The notes under the pieces are model-generated. The model searched no databases and was not told the DNA's origin. It saw only the letters and a program-made list of their open reading frames with translations. A stretch of 64,000 bases of DNA from Phycobacter sedimenti (GTDB lineage: Bacteria; Pseudomonadota; Alphaproteobacteria; Rhodobacterales; Rhodobacteraceae): contig NZ_JBBVGR010000002.1 in NCBI RefSeq assembly GCF_038148855.1, forward strand, positions 248,001-312,000. The letters are read 5' to 3'. The translations under genes and the position numbers were made by a program. Positions 35,239-43,196 of this stretch are shown piece by piece. The first letter of the stretch is position 1. The number at the start of each line of letters is the position of its first letter.

Positions 35239-35695
35239 ATGAAAAGGCTGCAACTGGGGGAGGCGCTCTCTGCCAGTGCAATTGCCTTTGCGGGGTGTTT
35301 CGGGACAACGCAGACGGTGCCGGTCAACGTCGACTTCTCCCGCACGAACTATGGCTTCATCACCTCCGGCAGATATGCTGCGGGCAGTTTCCTCGCTTGG
35401 GACAGGGAACAGGATGAACGGATATTCCCTGGCAGGATTACTGGGCTTGTGCCGCCCGATCCGGGCCGGGGTGTGGTTGCGGCCTACGCGGGCGGGCTGG
35501 AGAGTGGCGGCGAATACGGAAATGACGGCGGCTGGCCCGTGCCAAGGCAGATGCCGACGGGGCCCAGTCCGTGCCGGTCAAGGACGGCAGCGTCAAGGTT
35601 CAGCTGAACGGCCGCGGACTGGAGGGCGTCGCATCAGATCGGTGGATGTCTCCGGTTTGCCTGATCTGCTCAGGCGCAGTGGTGAGGACAGCTGA
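35239..35695 (+). pseudogene. Frameshifted remnant of a small lipoprotein gene
   Basis: An open start with a strong GGAAGG site encodes MKRLQLGEALSASAIAFAGC, a signal peptide with a lipobox-like cysteine at 20, then VPVNVDFSRTNYGFITSG. Around 35520 the reading quality drops. The coding-like text continues in a second frame (SVPVKDGSVKVQLNGRGLEG, about 35568-35627) and then in a third (SVDVSGLPDLLRRSGEDS ending at 35695). This pattern suggests two frameshifts in a once intact gene of about 150 codons, or sequencing errors. No family is recognised. The uninterrupted first frame ends at 35607. Confidence 0.5.
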
Positions 35696-35749
35696 CAACC
35701 GGGCGGCGCAATCGTGCGTCTTTGAAAAAAGTGCCTTTCGGCAGGCAAC

Positions 35750-35763
35750 TTGATCCGGGTCAA
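35750..35763 (+). promoter_or_regulatory. FNR/CRP-superfamily binding site (FnrL-type box)
   Basis: TTGATCCGGGTCAA matches the FNR consensus TTGAT-N4-ATCAA with one change. Its centre (35756.5) lies about 42 bases before a start site predicted from a TAATGT -10 at 35787-35792, the usual position for FNR activation. The DUF465 gene begins at 35824. Confidence 0.65.
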
Positions 35764-35823
35764 AGTGAGGCGTTTCGGGCTGTCCTAATGTCCACAAGAC
35801 AGATGAACAGAAGGAGCGAACAG

Positions 35824-36063
35824 ATGTCCAACACACCGCACGAACTCGCCGAGGAATTCCCCGACAAAGTGGCTGCGATCAGCGCTTTGAAGCAATCCGA
35901 TGCCCATTTCGCCAGGCTGGCGGATGAGTATCACGAGATCAATCGCGCCGTGCACCGCGCCGAAACCAATGTGGAGCCGGTCGAGGAGCTGGCAGAGGTC
36001 GAAATGCGCAAGAAGCGCGCGGCCCTGAAGGATGAGATCTGGGGCATTCTGGCCAAGGCCTGA
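35824..36063 (+). CDS. DUF465 (YdcH-like) small protein
   Basis: A 79-residue, highly charged, helical protein. The DUF465 pattern is SDAHFARLADEYHEINRAVHRAE at about 26-48, then LKDEIWGILAKA at the end. These proteins are probably small coiled coils; function is not established. AAGGAG precedes the ATG and a strong terminator follows. The FNR-type box upstream suggests oxygen-dependent expression. Confidence 0.85.
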   Translation: MSNTPHELAEEFPDKVAAISALKQSDAHFARLADEYHEINRAVHRAETNVEPVEELAEVEMRKKRAALKDEIWGILAKA

Positions 36064-36090
36064 TCTTTCGATTTTGCGTAAATGGTGATT

Positions 36091-36118
36091 GGGGTCCGCA
36101 GTGCGGGCCCCTTTTTTT
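36091..36118 (+). terminator. Rho-independent terminator after the DUF465 gene
   Basis: A nine-base stem (GGGGTCCGC 36091-36099 with GCGGGCCCC 36103-36111, one G-T pair), a three-base loop and seven T residues. Confidence 0.9.
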
Positions 36119-36223
36119 GGAACCCGTTTTGTTGAACTGGATTCAAAACACCCCGTCTCTCGCCGTAGGCTTGAACGGGCGTTTCGAACCCTCCGTTTCC
36201 GATGAAACGCAACGTGCTTGAGA

Positions 36224-37612
36224 TCAGCTGACCTCGTAGGGCAGCACGCCGCGTGCATTGGCATCGATGCTGAGGCGCCGCTCCAGGGGCGGGACGGATC
36301 GCTGGTGGCAGTCCTTGCGCTCGCAGATGCGACAGGAAATGCCGATCGGCTCGTAGGCCGAGGCATTTGTCACATCCAGACTGTCGGCATAGACCAGCGC
36401 ATCAGCGTGACGCACCTCGCAGCCAAGGGCAATGGCATAGCGGCGTACAGGCGATCCGAAAGAGCCGCCCGGTTTCGACACATCGCGCGCCAATGAGATG
36501 TAGCGGACCCCGTCGGGCGTTTCCGCAAGCTGCCGCAGGAAACGGCCCGGTGTTTCAAATGCGCGGTGCACGTTCCACAAGGGGCAGGCTCCGCCAAAGC
36601 GGGCAAATTGCAGGCGCGTGGCCGAATGGCGCTTGGTGATGGTTCCTGCCTGATCCACGCGCACAAAGAAGAACGGAATGCCCTTGGCGCCGGGCCGCTG
36701 CAGGGTCGAGAGGCGATGCGCCACCTGCTCGATGGAGGCGCCGAAGCGTGTCGCGAGCAGCTCCAGATCGTGGCGGCAGTCCTGTGCGGCGGACAGAAAT
36801 CGCCCATAGGGCATCAGCGCTGCGCCCGCAAAGTAGTTGGCAAGGCCAATCTTGGCGATGGCGCGGGCTTCATGGGTCTGAAAGCGCGCAAAATCGAGTG
36901 TGGCCTCCAAAAGATCGTCCTGCGCCAGCAGTGCAACCTGCAAGAGGAGTTGAAACACCTGCGTCGACGGCGCCGTTCTGTTGGATAGGCGCAGCGTCTT
37001 GCTCGCGGCATCATATCCGCGCAGGCCAGTCATGTCGGCCATTTGAACGGTGATCCCGGCGGTCTCCAGCGCGGAAAGGGCCGCCGTGCGCACATCCGCC
37101 TCTCCGGCAAATCGTTCTGCGGCGCGGTCCACTGCATCGATGTAATTGTCGCAGTAGTGAAAGAAGTCGCGCACCTCTTCCCAGGGGCTGGCCTGAATGC
37201 GGGCGTCCTCGCGCCCCAGCGCCTCGTCCAGCGAGGCAAGCCGTTCGTGGGTCTGCCGATAGGCGCGGTGCAGCGTTAGAAAAGCCCGCGCCAGGGCCGG
37301 GGCATTGGAGGCGGTGAGGCGCAGATCCGCGAGCGGCGGCGGTTCGTCCGCAAAGACCGGATCAGCCATGGCCTCTCGCATGTCGCTGACCAGGCGTTCG
37401 CTGTCTCCGGCGCTCAGCTCGGTGACGTCCATACCGAACTCTTGCGCCAGCGCCAGAACAACGGTCGTTGATACCGGCCGGTTGTTGTTTTCCATCTGGT
37501 TGAGATAGGGCAGCGAAACGCCCAGCTTGGCGGCGAAGGCCTTTTGAGTCAGGTCAAGCCGGGTGCGCATCTCGCGCAGCTTGGCGCCGGCATAGAGTTT
37601 CTGGGTGGCCAT
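36224..37612 (-). CDS. pccR: Short-chain fatty acyl-CoA regulator (ScfR family), PccR-like
   Basis: A 462-residue regulator. It has an N-terminal XRE helix-turn-helix (about 9-66, LREMRTRLDLTQKAFAAKLG), a middle domain (about 150-320) of the ImmA/IrrE-like type, and a C-terminal region with a cysteine-containing segment ISCRICERKDCHQR. This is the architecture of ScfR proteins (RamB, MccR, PccR). In Rhodobacter sphaeroides PccR senses propionyl-CoA and activates pccB. Here the gene lies in the same neighbourhood as pccB, and TTTGCAAA boxes precede both, supporting the same role and autoregulation. Confidence 0.88.
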   Translation of the reverse strand: MATQKLYAGAKLREMRTRLDLTQKAFAAKLGVSLPYLNQMENNNRPVSTTVVLALAQEFGMDVTELSAGDSERLVSDMREAMADPVFADEPPPLADLRLTASNAPALARAFLTLHRAYRQTHERLASLDEALGREDARIQASPWEEVRDFFHYCDNYIDAVDRAAERFAGEADVRTAALSALETAGITVQMADMTGLRGYDAASKTLRLSNRTAPSTQVFQLLLQVALLAQDDLLEATLDFARFQTHEARAIAKIGLANYFAGAALMPYGRFLSAAQDCRHDLELLATRFGASIEQVAHRLSTLQRPGAKGIPFFFVRVDQAGTITKRHSATRLQFARFGGACPLWNVHRAFETPGRFLRQLAETPDGVRYISLARDVSKPGGSFGSPVRRYAIALGCEVRHADALVYADSLDVTNASAYEPIGISCRICERKDCHQRSVPPLERRLSIDANARGVLPYEVS

Positions 37613-37622
37613 TGGAAGTGCC

Positions 37623-37660
37623 TTTGCAAAAACGGAGTGCGCCTATTGTATAAATGCAAA
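37623..37660 (-). promoter_or_regulatory. PccR-type boxes in the pccR promoter
   Basis: An exact palindrome TTTGCAAA at 37623-37630, only 11 bases from the pccR start, and a degenerate copy (TTTGCATT on the minus strand) at 37653-37660. A TATACAAT -10-like sequence at 37645-37652 lies between them. The layout fits negative autoregulation, with the box between promoter and start codon. Confidence 0.6.
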
Positions 37661-37690
37661 TTCCTTTGGGCAAGGTCGCTGCCGCCCGCG

Positions 37691-38902
37691 TCATAGCCCG
37701 AGACTTTTCTCTCGCTTGATGACCATGATGATGGCGGCAAGACCCAAGAGGGCGGTCACGAGCATGATCGCCAGCAGCGGCACGGCTGTCGCGCCGGGCA
37801 CCAGCACCCAGCCTGCCATGGCGCTCAGCCCGGCGCCGCCACCGATCATGATGGCGCCGCTCAGGCCCGAGGCCGAACCGGCCAGGTGCGGGCGCACGGA
37901 TATGGCGCCGGCGGTTGCATTCGGGATCGCCATGCCATTTCCGAGGCCGACAAAGGTCATGAAACCAAAGAAGGTGTAAAGGCTGTCCATCCCGGCGAGC
38001 GCGATGACCATTGAGACGGCCACACCGGTGCCATTCACGATACATCCCCACAAAACCATCCGGTTCACGCCAAGTGCGGTTGAGTAGCGACCCGATACGA
38101 AGTTCCCAAGGAAGTACCCCACCGCAGGGGCTGAAAAGCAGATGCCCAGAACCGCTGGATCCAGATTGTAGACCTGTGTTCCAACAAAGGGGGCGCCGCC
38201 GAGGTAGGCAAAGAAGGCCCCAGAGGCGAGGCCGGAGGCCAGTGAATACCCCCAGAACCGCGGCGAGCGGAACAGCTCGGGGTACTCGCGGAACTGAGCG
38301 ACAAGGGTCTTGCCGCTTTTCTGGGCGGTCTCCCCGAAATCGAAATAGGTCAGCGCGTAGATCGCAAGACCGAGCGCAAGCAAGAGCCAGAAATTCGCCT
38401 GCCAGCCAAAGGCCTGCTCTAGGACGCCGCCAATGGCGGGGCTGATCATGGGCACCACGGCCATCCCCATGGTGACATAGCCGATCATGCTGGCGGCCTT
38501 GTCGGTGTCGTAGATATCCCGCACCGCAGCGCGGCTTAGTACCATGGTTGCGGCAATGGCCGCCTGTGCCATGCGGAAGAACAGAAAGACACCCGCAGTC
38601 GGTGCGAAGATACAGCCCAGTGTCGCCAGCAGAAACAGGACGATGCTGGTCAGGATGACAGGTCTGCGCCCCATCTTGTCGGAGATTGGCCCGACGAGGA
38701 TCTGCACCACGGCATTCACCCCGAGGTACAGAGCCACGGACAACTGCATGAGGCGATAATCGACCTCATAATAGGCAGCCATACCCGGAAGTGACGGCAG
38801 GAACACGTTCATGGCCAGAGCGGAAATACCCGCCAAAAGGATCAGCGTGCCAATGTGCGGTGGTGAAACAGGGGAGCGGGACCCGCCGGTTTTAATTGTC
38901 AT
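37691..38902 (-). CDS. Bcr/CflA-family multidrug MFS transporter
   Basis: A 403-residue protein with twelve hydrophobic spans. The Bcr/CflA signatures are MNVFLPSLPGMAAYYEV near residue 31, then the motif-A-like VGPISDKMGRRPVIL and later FRMAQAAIAATMVLSRAAVRD. It is predicted to export drugs or small metabolites by proton antiport. It is on the same strand as pccR, 78 bases upstream, but pccR has its own promoter boxes in the gap. Confidence 0.9.
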   Translation of the reverse strand: MTIKTGGSRSPVSPPHIGTLILLAGISALAMNVFLPSLPGMAAYYEVDYRLMQLSVALYLGVNAVVQILVGPISDKMGRRPVILTSIVLFLLATLGCIFAPTAGVFLFFRMAQAAIAATMVLSRAAVRDIYDTDKAASMIGYVTMGMAVVPMISPAIGGVLEQAFGWQANFWLLLALGLAIYALTYFDFGETAQKSGKTLVAQFREYPELFRSPRFWGYSLASGLASGAFFAYLGGAPFVGTQVYNLDPAVLGICFSAPAVGYFLGNFVSGRYSTALGVNRMVLWGCIVNGTGVAVSMVIALAGMDSLYTFFGFMTFVGLGNGMAIPNATAGAISVRPHLAGSASGLSGAIMIGGGAGLSAMAGWVLVPGATAVPLLAIMLVTALLGLAAIIMVIKREKSLGL

Positions 38903-39065
38903 GGCAAGGATCTAATGCAGCAGCATCGGCTTGTCCATCGGCGCAATTCCACAGGTCATGTGCAGGCTGTCGGTGCGGTGCGCCTTCGGTGCCAGAGCCA
39001 CAGGTCGCCGTCTTGCTCCGGCGGCGACATGGGCGCACCAGCTTGTCATCTGCGCCGGCTTTCTG

Positions 39066-39090
39066 AAAAAAAAGCGGCATTCCCGCTTTG
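39066..39090 (-). terminator. Orphan rho-independent terminator on the minus strand
   Basis: On the minus strand AAAGCGG pairs with CCGCTTT (39083-39089 with 39071-39077) across a five-base loop, and five more T residues extend the tail. No gene ends here; the next minus-strand gene (MFS) starts 164 bases downstream. It may end a small RNA or attenuate the MFS leader. Confidence 0.7.
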
Positions 39091-39236
39091 TCTCATGGGG
39101 GGGCGTGCTCTTGCTTGGTGAGCTGCCAGGCGGCATGCGCCACCAGCGAACAGAGGGCGCTGTTCCTGGTGCCGGGGTGCAGGGGCGCAGCCGGTTCGTT
39201 AAAGGTGCCGGGTTCGCCGCTGGAATTCATTCGAGT

Positions 39237-39293
39237 TTTGCGAATTATTCAAACTTGCAGATCGCCTATGCAAAGGCTTTGCAAATTTGCGAC
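39237..39293 (+). promoter_or_regulatory. PccR-type boxes in the pccB promoter
   Basis: TATGCAAA (39267-39274), an exact TTTGCAAA (39278-39285) and TTTGCGAC (39286-39293) lie in tandem, with a further TTTGCGAA at 39237-39244. They sit about 65-120 bases before the pccB start. The motif resembles the TTTGCAAA repeats reported for PccR in Rhodobacter sphaeroides. Confidence 0.65.
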
Positions 39294-39358
39294 AAAGGGC
39301 TTTGGTCCTTGCGGCGCGCAGGTTACAGTCCGGCGTAAATCTATAGGGGACCTGTGCC

Positions 39359-40891
39359 ATGAAAGATATCCTTTCCGAGCTGGAAGAGCGCCGCGATGCC
39401 GCGCGGCTGGGCGGTGGGCAAAAGCGGATCGATGCGCAACACGGCCGCGGCAAGCTGACGGCGCGCGAACGGATTGATCTGCTGCTGGACGAAGGCAGCT
39501 TTGAAGAGTTCGACATGTTCGTCTCGCATCGCTGCACCGATTTCGGCATGCAGCAGCAAAAGCCGGCAGGCGACGGTGTTGTGACGGGCTGGGGCACTAT
39601 CAACGGCCGTCAGGTCTATGTCTTCAGTCAGGACTTCACTGTCCTTGGTGGATCCGTGTCGGCGACCCATGCGCAGAAGATCTGCAAGATCATGGATATG
39701 GCCGTTCAGAACGGCGCGCCAGTGATCGGGATCAACGACTCCGGCGGGGCGCGCATTCAAGAGGGCGTCGACAGCCTTGCGGGCTACGGTGAGGTCTTCA
39801 AGCGCAATGTGATGGCCTCGGGCGTCGTGCCGCAGATCTCGGTCATCATGGGCCCCTGTGCGGGCGGCGCGGTTTATTCCCCGGCCATGACGGACTTCAT
39901 CTTCATGGTGAAGGACAGCTCCTACATGTTCGTCACCGGGCCGGACGTTGTGAAGACCGTGACGAATGAGCAGGTCTCGGCCGAAGAACTGGGCGGTGCG
40001 GGCACCCACACCAAGAAATCCAGCGTTGCTGACGCGGCCTTTGAAAACGATGTCGAGGCCCTGGCCGAGGTGCGCCGTCTGGTGGACTTCCTGCCGATGA
40101 ACAACCGCGAAAAGCCGCCGGTGCGCCCGTTCTTTGATGACCCGGCGCGCATCGAGGATAGCCTTGATACGCTGATCCCCGAAAACCCCAACACGCCGTA
40201 CGACATGAAGGAACTCATCGTCAAAGTTGCGGATGAGGGCGACTTTTACGAGATCCAGGAAGAGTTCGCCAAGAACATCATCACCGGCTTCATTCGCCTC
40301 GAAGGGCAGACCGTGGGTGTCGTGGCAAACCAGCCGATGGTTCTGGCTGGCTGCCTTGATATCGACAGCAGCCGCAAGGCGGCGCGGTTCGTACGTTTCT
40401 GCGACTGTTTCGATATTCCGATCCTCACCCTGGTTGACGTGCCGGGCTTCCTGCCGGGGACCACACAGGAATATCGCGGTGTGATCAAACATGGCGCCAA
40501 GCTGCTTTATGCCTACGCCGAGACCACGGTTCCCACTGTTACGGTGATCACGCGCAAAGCCTATGGCGGTGCCTATGTTGTGATGGCCTCCAAGCATCTG
40601 GGCTCCGACTTCAACTATGCCTGGCCCACGGCCGAAATCGCGGTGATGGGCGCCAAGGGCGCAACCGAGATCATCCATCGCGCGGACCTGGGCGATGCTG
40701 AGAAGATTGCCGCCCACACGGCCGACTACGAGGACCGGTTCGCCAATCCCTTCGTTGCGGCAGAGCGCGGCTTTATCGATGAGGTGATCCAGCCCAAGTC
40801 CACCCGACGCCGCGTCGCGCGGGCCTTTGCCAGTCTCCGCAACAAGAAGCTCCAGGCCCCGTGGAAAAAGCACGACAATATCCCGCTGTGA
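39359..40891 (+). CDS. pccB: Propionyl-CoA carboxylase beta subunit
   Basis: A 510-residue carboxyltransferase subunit that transfers CO2 from carboxybiotin to propionyl-CoA, giving methylmalonyl-CoA. It starts MKDILSELEERRDAAR. Oxyanion-hole motifs are seen in IGINDSGGARIQEGVDSLAGYG and MGPCAGGAVYSPAMTDF (N-half) and VDVPGFLPGTTQE and ITRKAYGGAYVVMASK (C-half). Length and motifs match PccB rather than acetyl-CoA carboxylase. It is the first gene of the plus-strand pcc region and is probably induced through the upstream PccR boxes. Confidence 0.96.
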   Translation: MKDILSELEERRDAARLGGGQKRIDAQHGRGKLTARERIDLLLDEGSFEEFDMFVSHRCTDFGMQQQKPAGDGVVTGWGTINGRQVYVFSQDFTVLGGSVSATHAQKICKIMDMAVQNGAPVIGINDSGGARIQEGVDSLAGYGEVFKRNVMASGVVPQISVIMGPCAGGAVYSPAMTDFIFMVKDSSYMFVTGPDVVKTVTNEQVSAEELGGAGTHTKKSSVADAAFENDVEALAEVRRLVDFLPMNNREKPPVRPFFDDPARIEDSLDTLIPENPNTPYDMKELIVKVADEGDFYEIQEEFAKNIITGFIRLEGQTVGVVANQPMVLAGCLDIDSSRKAARFVRFCDCFDIPILTLVDVPGFLPGTTQEYRGVIKHGAKLLYAYAETTVPTVTVITRKAYGGAYVVMASKHLGSDFNYAWPTAEIAVMGAKGATEIIHRADLGDAEKIAAHTADYEDRFANPFVAAERGFIDEVIQPKSTRRRVARAFASLRNKKLQAPWKKHDNIPL

Positions 40892-40900
40892 CTTTGAACA

Positions 40901-41383
40901 ATGGAACGTGACGATACCAACTATTTGGAGGCTATGTCCGAGGTCTCGGATCAATCCAAAGCTTCTATTGGCATTTCCTCTGTGCCGCTGGGGATAATCT
41001 TGGTTCAGCTGAGGTACCTAGCGAACGTTGATACTACTTGGATCAAGGTTCTTGCCACTGGTGGTGTCGTCACGCTTTTTATCGCAACCGTTCTGGCGTG
41101 GATGATGGCCGTGACGATCCAGTCCACCTACGCGATGGAGCTGTACCGAAGGGACGGAAAAGAGTCGGTCAAAGGCAGTGACTATGCGAAATGGATTTTG
41201 TCATTGGCAAAAGACCCAGCTGCATACACTGAGCACTATGCCTTGAGTGTAAGCAGAAAGTTAGTTGTGCCATTCTGGGTACTTTGTTCTATCGGCTACT
41301 TGTCCCTATTTGCGTTGGTGATCGCTATTATCTGGCAGTCGCCGACTGAAATAGCGGTTCCCTCAAGACTGGTAGCTGAATGA
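40901..41383 (+). CDS. Hypothetical membrane protein, AT-rich, inserted after pccB
   Basis: A 160-residue protein starting nine bases after pccB. Three hydrophobic segments are visible (about 24-38, 46-72 and 125-147) with charged termini. No family is recognised. Base composition and codon use are visibly more AT-rich than pccB and pccA, so this gene probably entered the operon later. Its stop overlaps the start of the next ORF by four bases (ATGA). Confidence 0.6.
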   Translation: MERDDTNYLEAMSEVSDQSKASIGISSVPLGIILVQLRYLANVDTTWIKVLATGGVVTLFIATVLAWMMAVTIQSTYAMELYRRDGKESVKGSDYAKWILSLAKDPAAYTEHYALSVSRKLVVPFWVLCSIGYLSLFALVIAIIWQSPTEIAVPSRLVAE

Positions 41384-41733
41384 CCGGCAACTCTTGGCAT
41401 ATCCTGCGCGAGGAGGGGGCTTTGACGCTGTGCCGTCAGTCTCCGCCCCGCTTTGATGTGGCGGCTGTCACGGAACTGCCCCTGGCAGATCCGCTGCGGC
41501 TGGCGCATCAGATCCGACAGGATGTCTGGCGGGCGCTTCAGAACGTGCGGGGATTCTCGCCGGTGGTGCGGGTGGCGCGGAACTCTGAAGGCCTCAGAGT
41601 AACGGCTGGCGGGCGCGTTCTGGGGCAGGTGTCTGCAGTTTTGGCTGGACGGATCGGTGACGTTCTTGCGGATCCAGCCAACCGGAGCCGCTGGTTGCGT
41701 CATGCGCGTCGGGGATATGAGGTCAAGCTGTGA
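41380..41733 (+). CDS. Hypothetical protein in the pcc locus
   Basis: A 117-residue soluble protein (MTGNSWHILREEGALTLCRQ...), Arg- and Val-rich, with GC-rich codons like the core genome, unlike the AT-rich gene before it. No family is recognised. The start overlaps the preceding stop, so it may have followed pccB directly before that gene was inserted. Confidence 0.55.
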   Translation: MTGNSWHILREEGALTLCRQSPPRFDVAAVTELPLADPLRLAHQIRQDVWRALQNVRGFSPVVRVARNSEGLRVTAGGRVLGQVSAVLAGRIGDVLADPANRSRWLRHARRGYEVKL

Positions 41734-41905
41734 AACCGTCAATTCGTGAAAATTCGTGCGGTAAGATACGCCAAAAGGTGAGTCCGCAATTCTCCCTATG
41801 CCCCTATGCGGGTGCGGTGTTCTCGCGCCGCCACGGAATGACGCGCGGAAATATCATTCTGCACAAAATTGTAACAGCATTTGACACGAAGGGCGAATCG
41901 GCTCC

Positions 41906-42415
41906 ATGATCCGGGTCACCGGCATAAGGATAGCGCGCGCCGCGTGCGCAGCGCCTGCAGCCCCGGCAGGAGGAGCCCATCGTGCATGGGGTCGGGGCTG
42001 CGGTTATGCCGGACTCGCAGGCGGGGTTCTGCTGAGCCTCTTTTCTTCTGCGGTGGCAGCCGCAGCAGATGGTGCCGTCAAGCGCGTTTCCGTTCCCTCT
42101 GGCCAGCCGGTCACACTGAATGAAATCCTGCTGGACCACGAGCCAGGCGCGCCTTGGCTGCGGTTGCGCTTTGTTGCGCCGCAGATCGCCCGCAACGGCG
42201 GCGCCATCACCCACGATCAGGCCGCACAGGATATGGATCACCTGTGCAAGGATCTTGCCTTGCCGTACATCGAGGCTCAGTCCATCGCACCAGAGCGCAT
42301 TGTCATATCCTTTGCTGACCGCGCCGTTCCTTTTGGCGCGCAGGACGCATCGGCCACGCAGTTTTTCGAGGTTTATCGCCCGTCAGATGAAACCTGCATC
42401 TGGGAGGGTTTCTGA
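41906..42415 (+). CDS. DUF6497-like exported protein
   Basis: About 169 residues. A long N-terminal region contains a hydrophobic stretch (about 37-53, AGLAGGVLLSLFSSAVAAA) consistent with a signal peptide. The mature domain has VPSGQPVTLNEILLDHEPGA, WLRLRFVAPQIAR and MDHLCKDLALPYIEAQ, ending CIWEGF, with two cysteines. It resembles the DUF6497 proteins found beside pcc genes in Rhodobacteraceae; this assignment is from memory. The exact start is uncertain because the first 35 residues are atypical for a signal peptide. Confidence 0.6.
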   Translation: MIRVTGIRIARAACAAPAAPAGGAHRAWGRGCGYAGLAGGVLLSLFSSAVAAAADGAVKRVSVPSGQPVTLNEILLDHEPGAPWLRLRFVAPQIARNGGAITHDQAAQDMDHLCKDLALPYIEAQSIAPERIVISFADRAVPFGAQDASATQFFEVYRPSDETCIWEGF

Positions 42416-42629
42416 TGGTGCCACAAAATCTTGGGGCACCGGGTCAGCGGGCCTCTCAGCTTGCGGCTTTGCCGCCACATTGGGCGCAGGCGCTGTCTTT
42501 TCGATGTGAAACCCCTGGTTTGCCGGCTATGATTGCGACGGGTGGCGACAAAGCCGCCCGTTCATTGAGGTCGAGCCATGTCCAGATGCACTCTGGCCAT
42601 GGTTTCAAGGCAAAAATCAGGAGACAGAA

Positions 42630-42770
42630 ATGTCCAAGAGCATCAAGCTTTTCACGCTGGCAAGCTTGCTGGCGGCCGTCGCAGCCTGCGGCAGCAAAGA
42701 AGAAGAATTTGTCGTCGTCGAGCCCGAACCCATTTCGGTCGAGCCGACTTACAACGGCAAATACAAGTAA
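42630..42770 (+). CDS. 46-residue lipoprotein in the pcc locus
   Basis: A tiny gene with an AGGAGACA ribosome binding site. It encodes a signal peptide with lipobox VAAC (Cys20), then an acidic stretch GSKEEEFVVVEPEPIS and a basic end YNGKYK. The signal peptide, strong binding site and position between pcc genes support a real gene. The function is unknown. Confidence 0.75.
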   Translation: MSKSIKLFTLASLLAAVAACGSKEEEFVVVEPEPISVEPTYNGKYK

Positions 42771-42777
42771 CACCGAC

Positions 42778-42805
42778 AGGGGTCCGGCCCTGTGGCCGGC
42801 CCCCG
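42778..42805 (+). other. GC-rich hairpin after the 46-residue lipoprotein gene
   Basis: GGGGTCCGGCC pairs with GGCCGGCCCC across a four-base loop. No T-run follows, so it is a possible pause, attenuation or mRNA-stability element rather than a classical terminator. Confidence 0.5.
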
Positions 42806-42839
42806 ACGCCGTGCGCGGTGCCGGATCGGGGGCATCGTC

Positions 42840-43196
42840 ATGTTGAAACACCGTGGCTTTCCGGGCCGTCTTCCGGGTACCGATTTCCAATTCATAATCC
42901 GTCGTCCAAATCCCAAAGGGGTCACGCCGATCACCCGGCGCGAACGCTACCGGGACCGCCGTGCACCGGACCGGCGCGCCGATGCGGCCTTCATGAAGGC
43001 CCTGTGGGAGCACTTTGGCGACCAGCCCTTCGAGCGTGGCAATCTGGATGCCGGACGCCTGAGCTGGCTGTTCGGGCGCGAAGTGGTCGCTGTGGACGAG
43101 GACTTCGATCCCGCCGACTATGAGGCCCTGCTGGTCATTGATGTTGATCTGGCGCGCCAGTCCTTTCCCGAAGCCTTTGAGGGCGAGGGATACTGA
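42840..43196 (+). CDS. Conserved-looking hypothetical protein in the pcc locus
   Basis: A 118-residue soluble protein from the ATG at 42840, which has GGGGG upstream. It begins MLKHRGFPGRLPGTDFQF and is rich in Arg and Asp (RRERYRDRRAPDRRADAAF). Later it has HFGDQPFERGNLDAGRLSWLFGREVVAVDEDFDPADYEALLVID. No family is recognised. The frame is open 16 codons further upstream but without support. Confidence 0.6.
   Translation: MLKHRGFPGRLPGTDFQFIIRRPNPKGVTPITRRERYRDRRAPDRRADAAFMKALWEHFGDQPFERGNLDAGRLSWLFGREVVAVDEDFDPADYEALLVIDVDLARQSFPEAFEGEGY

Larger units (their letters stand above)
38903..39358 (+). other. 456-base intergenic region between the MFS gene and pccB
   Basis: No convincing gene is present. 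It holds a minus-strand terminator (39066-39090) and the TTTGCAAA-like boxes of pccB (39237-39293). The stretch between the terminator and the boxes is available for a minus-strand small RNA or leader. Confidence 0.6.
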
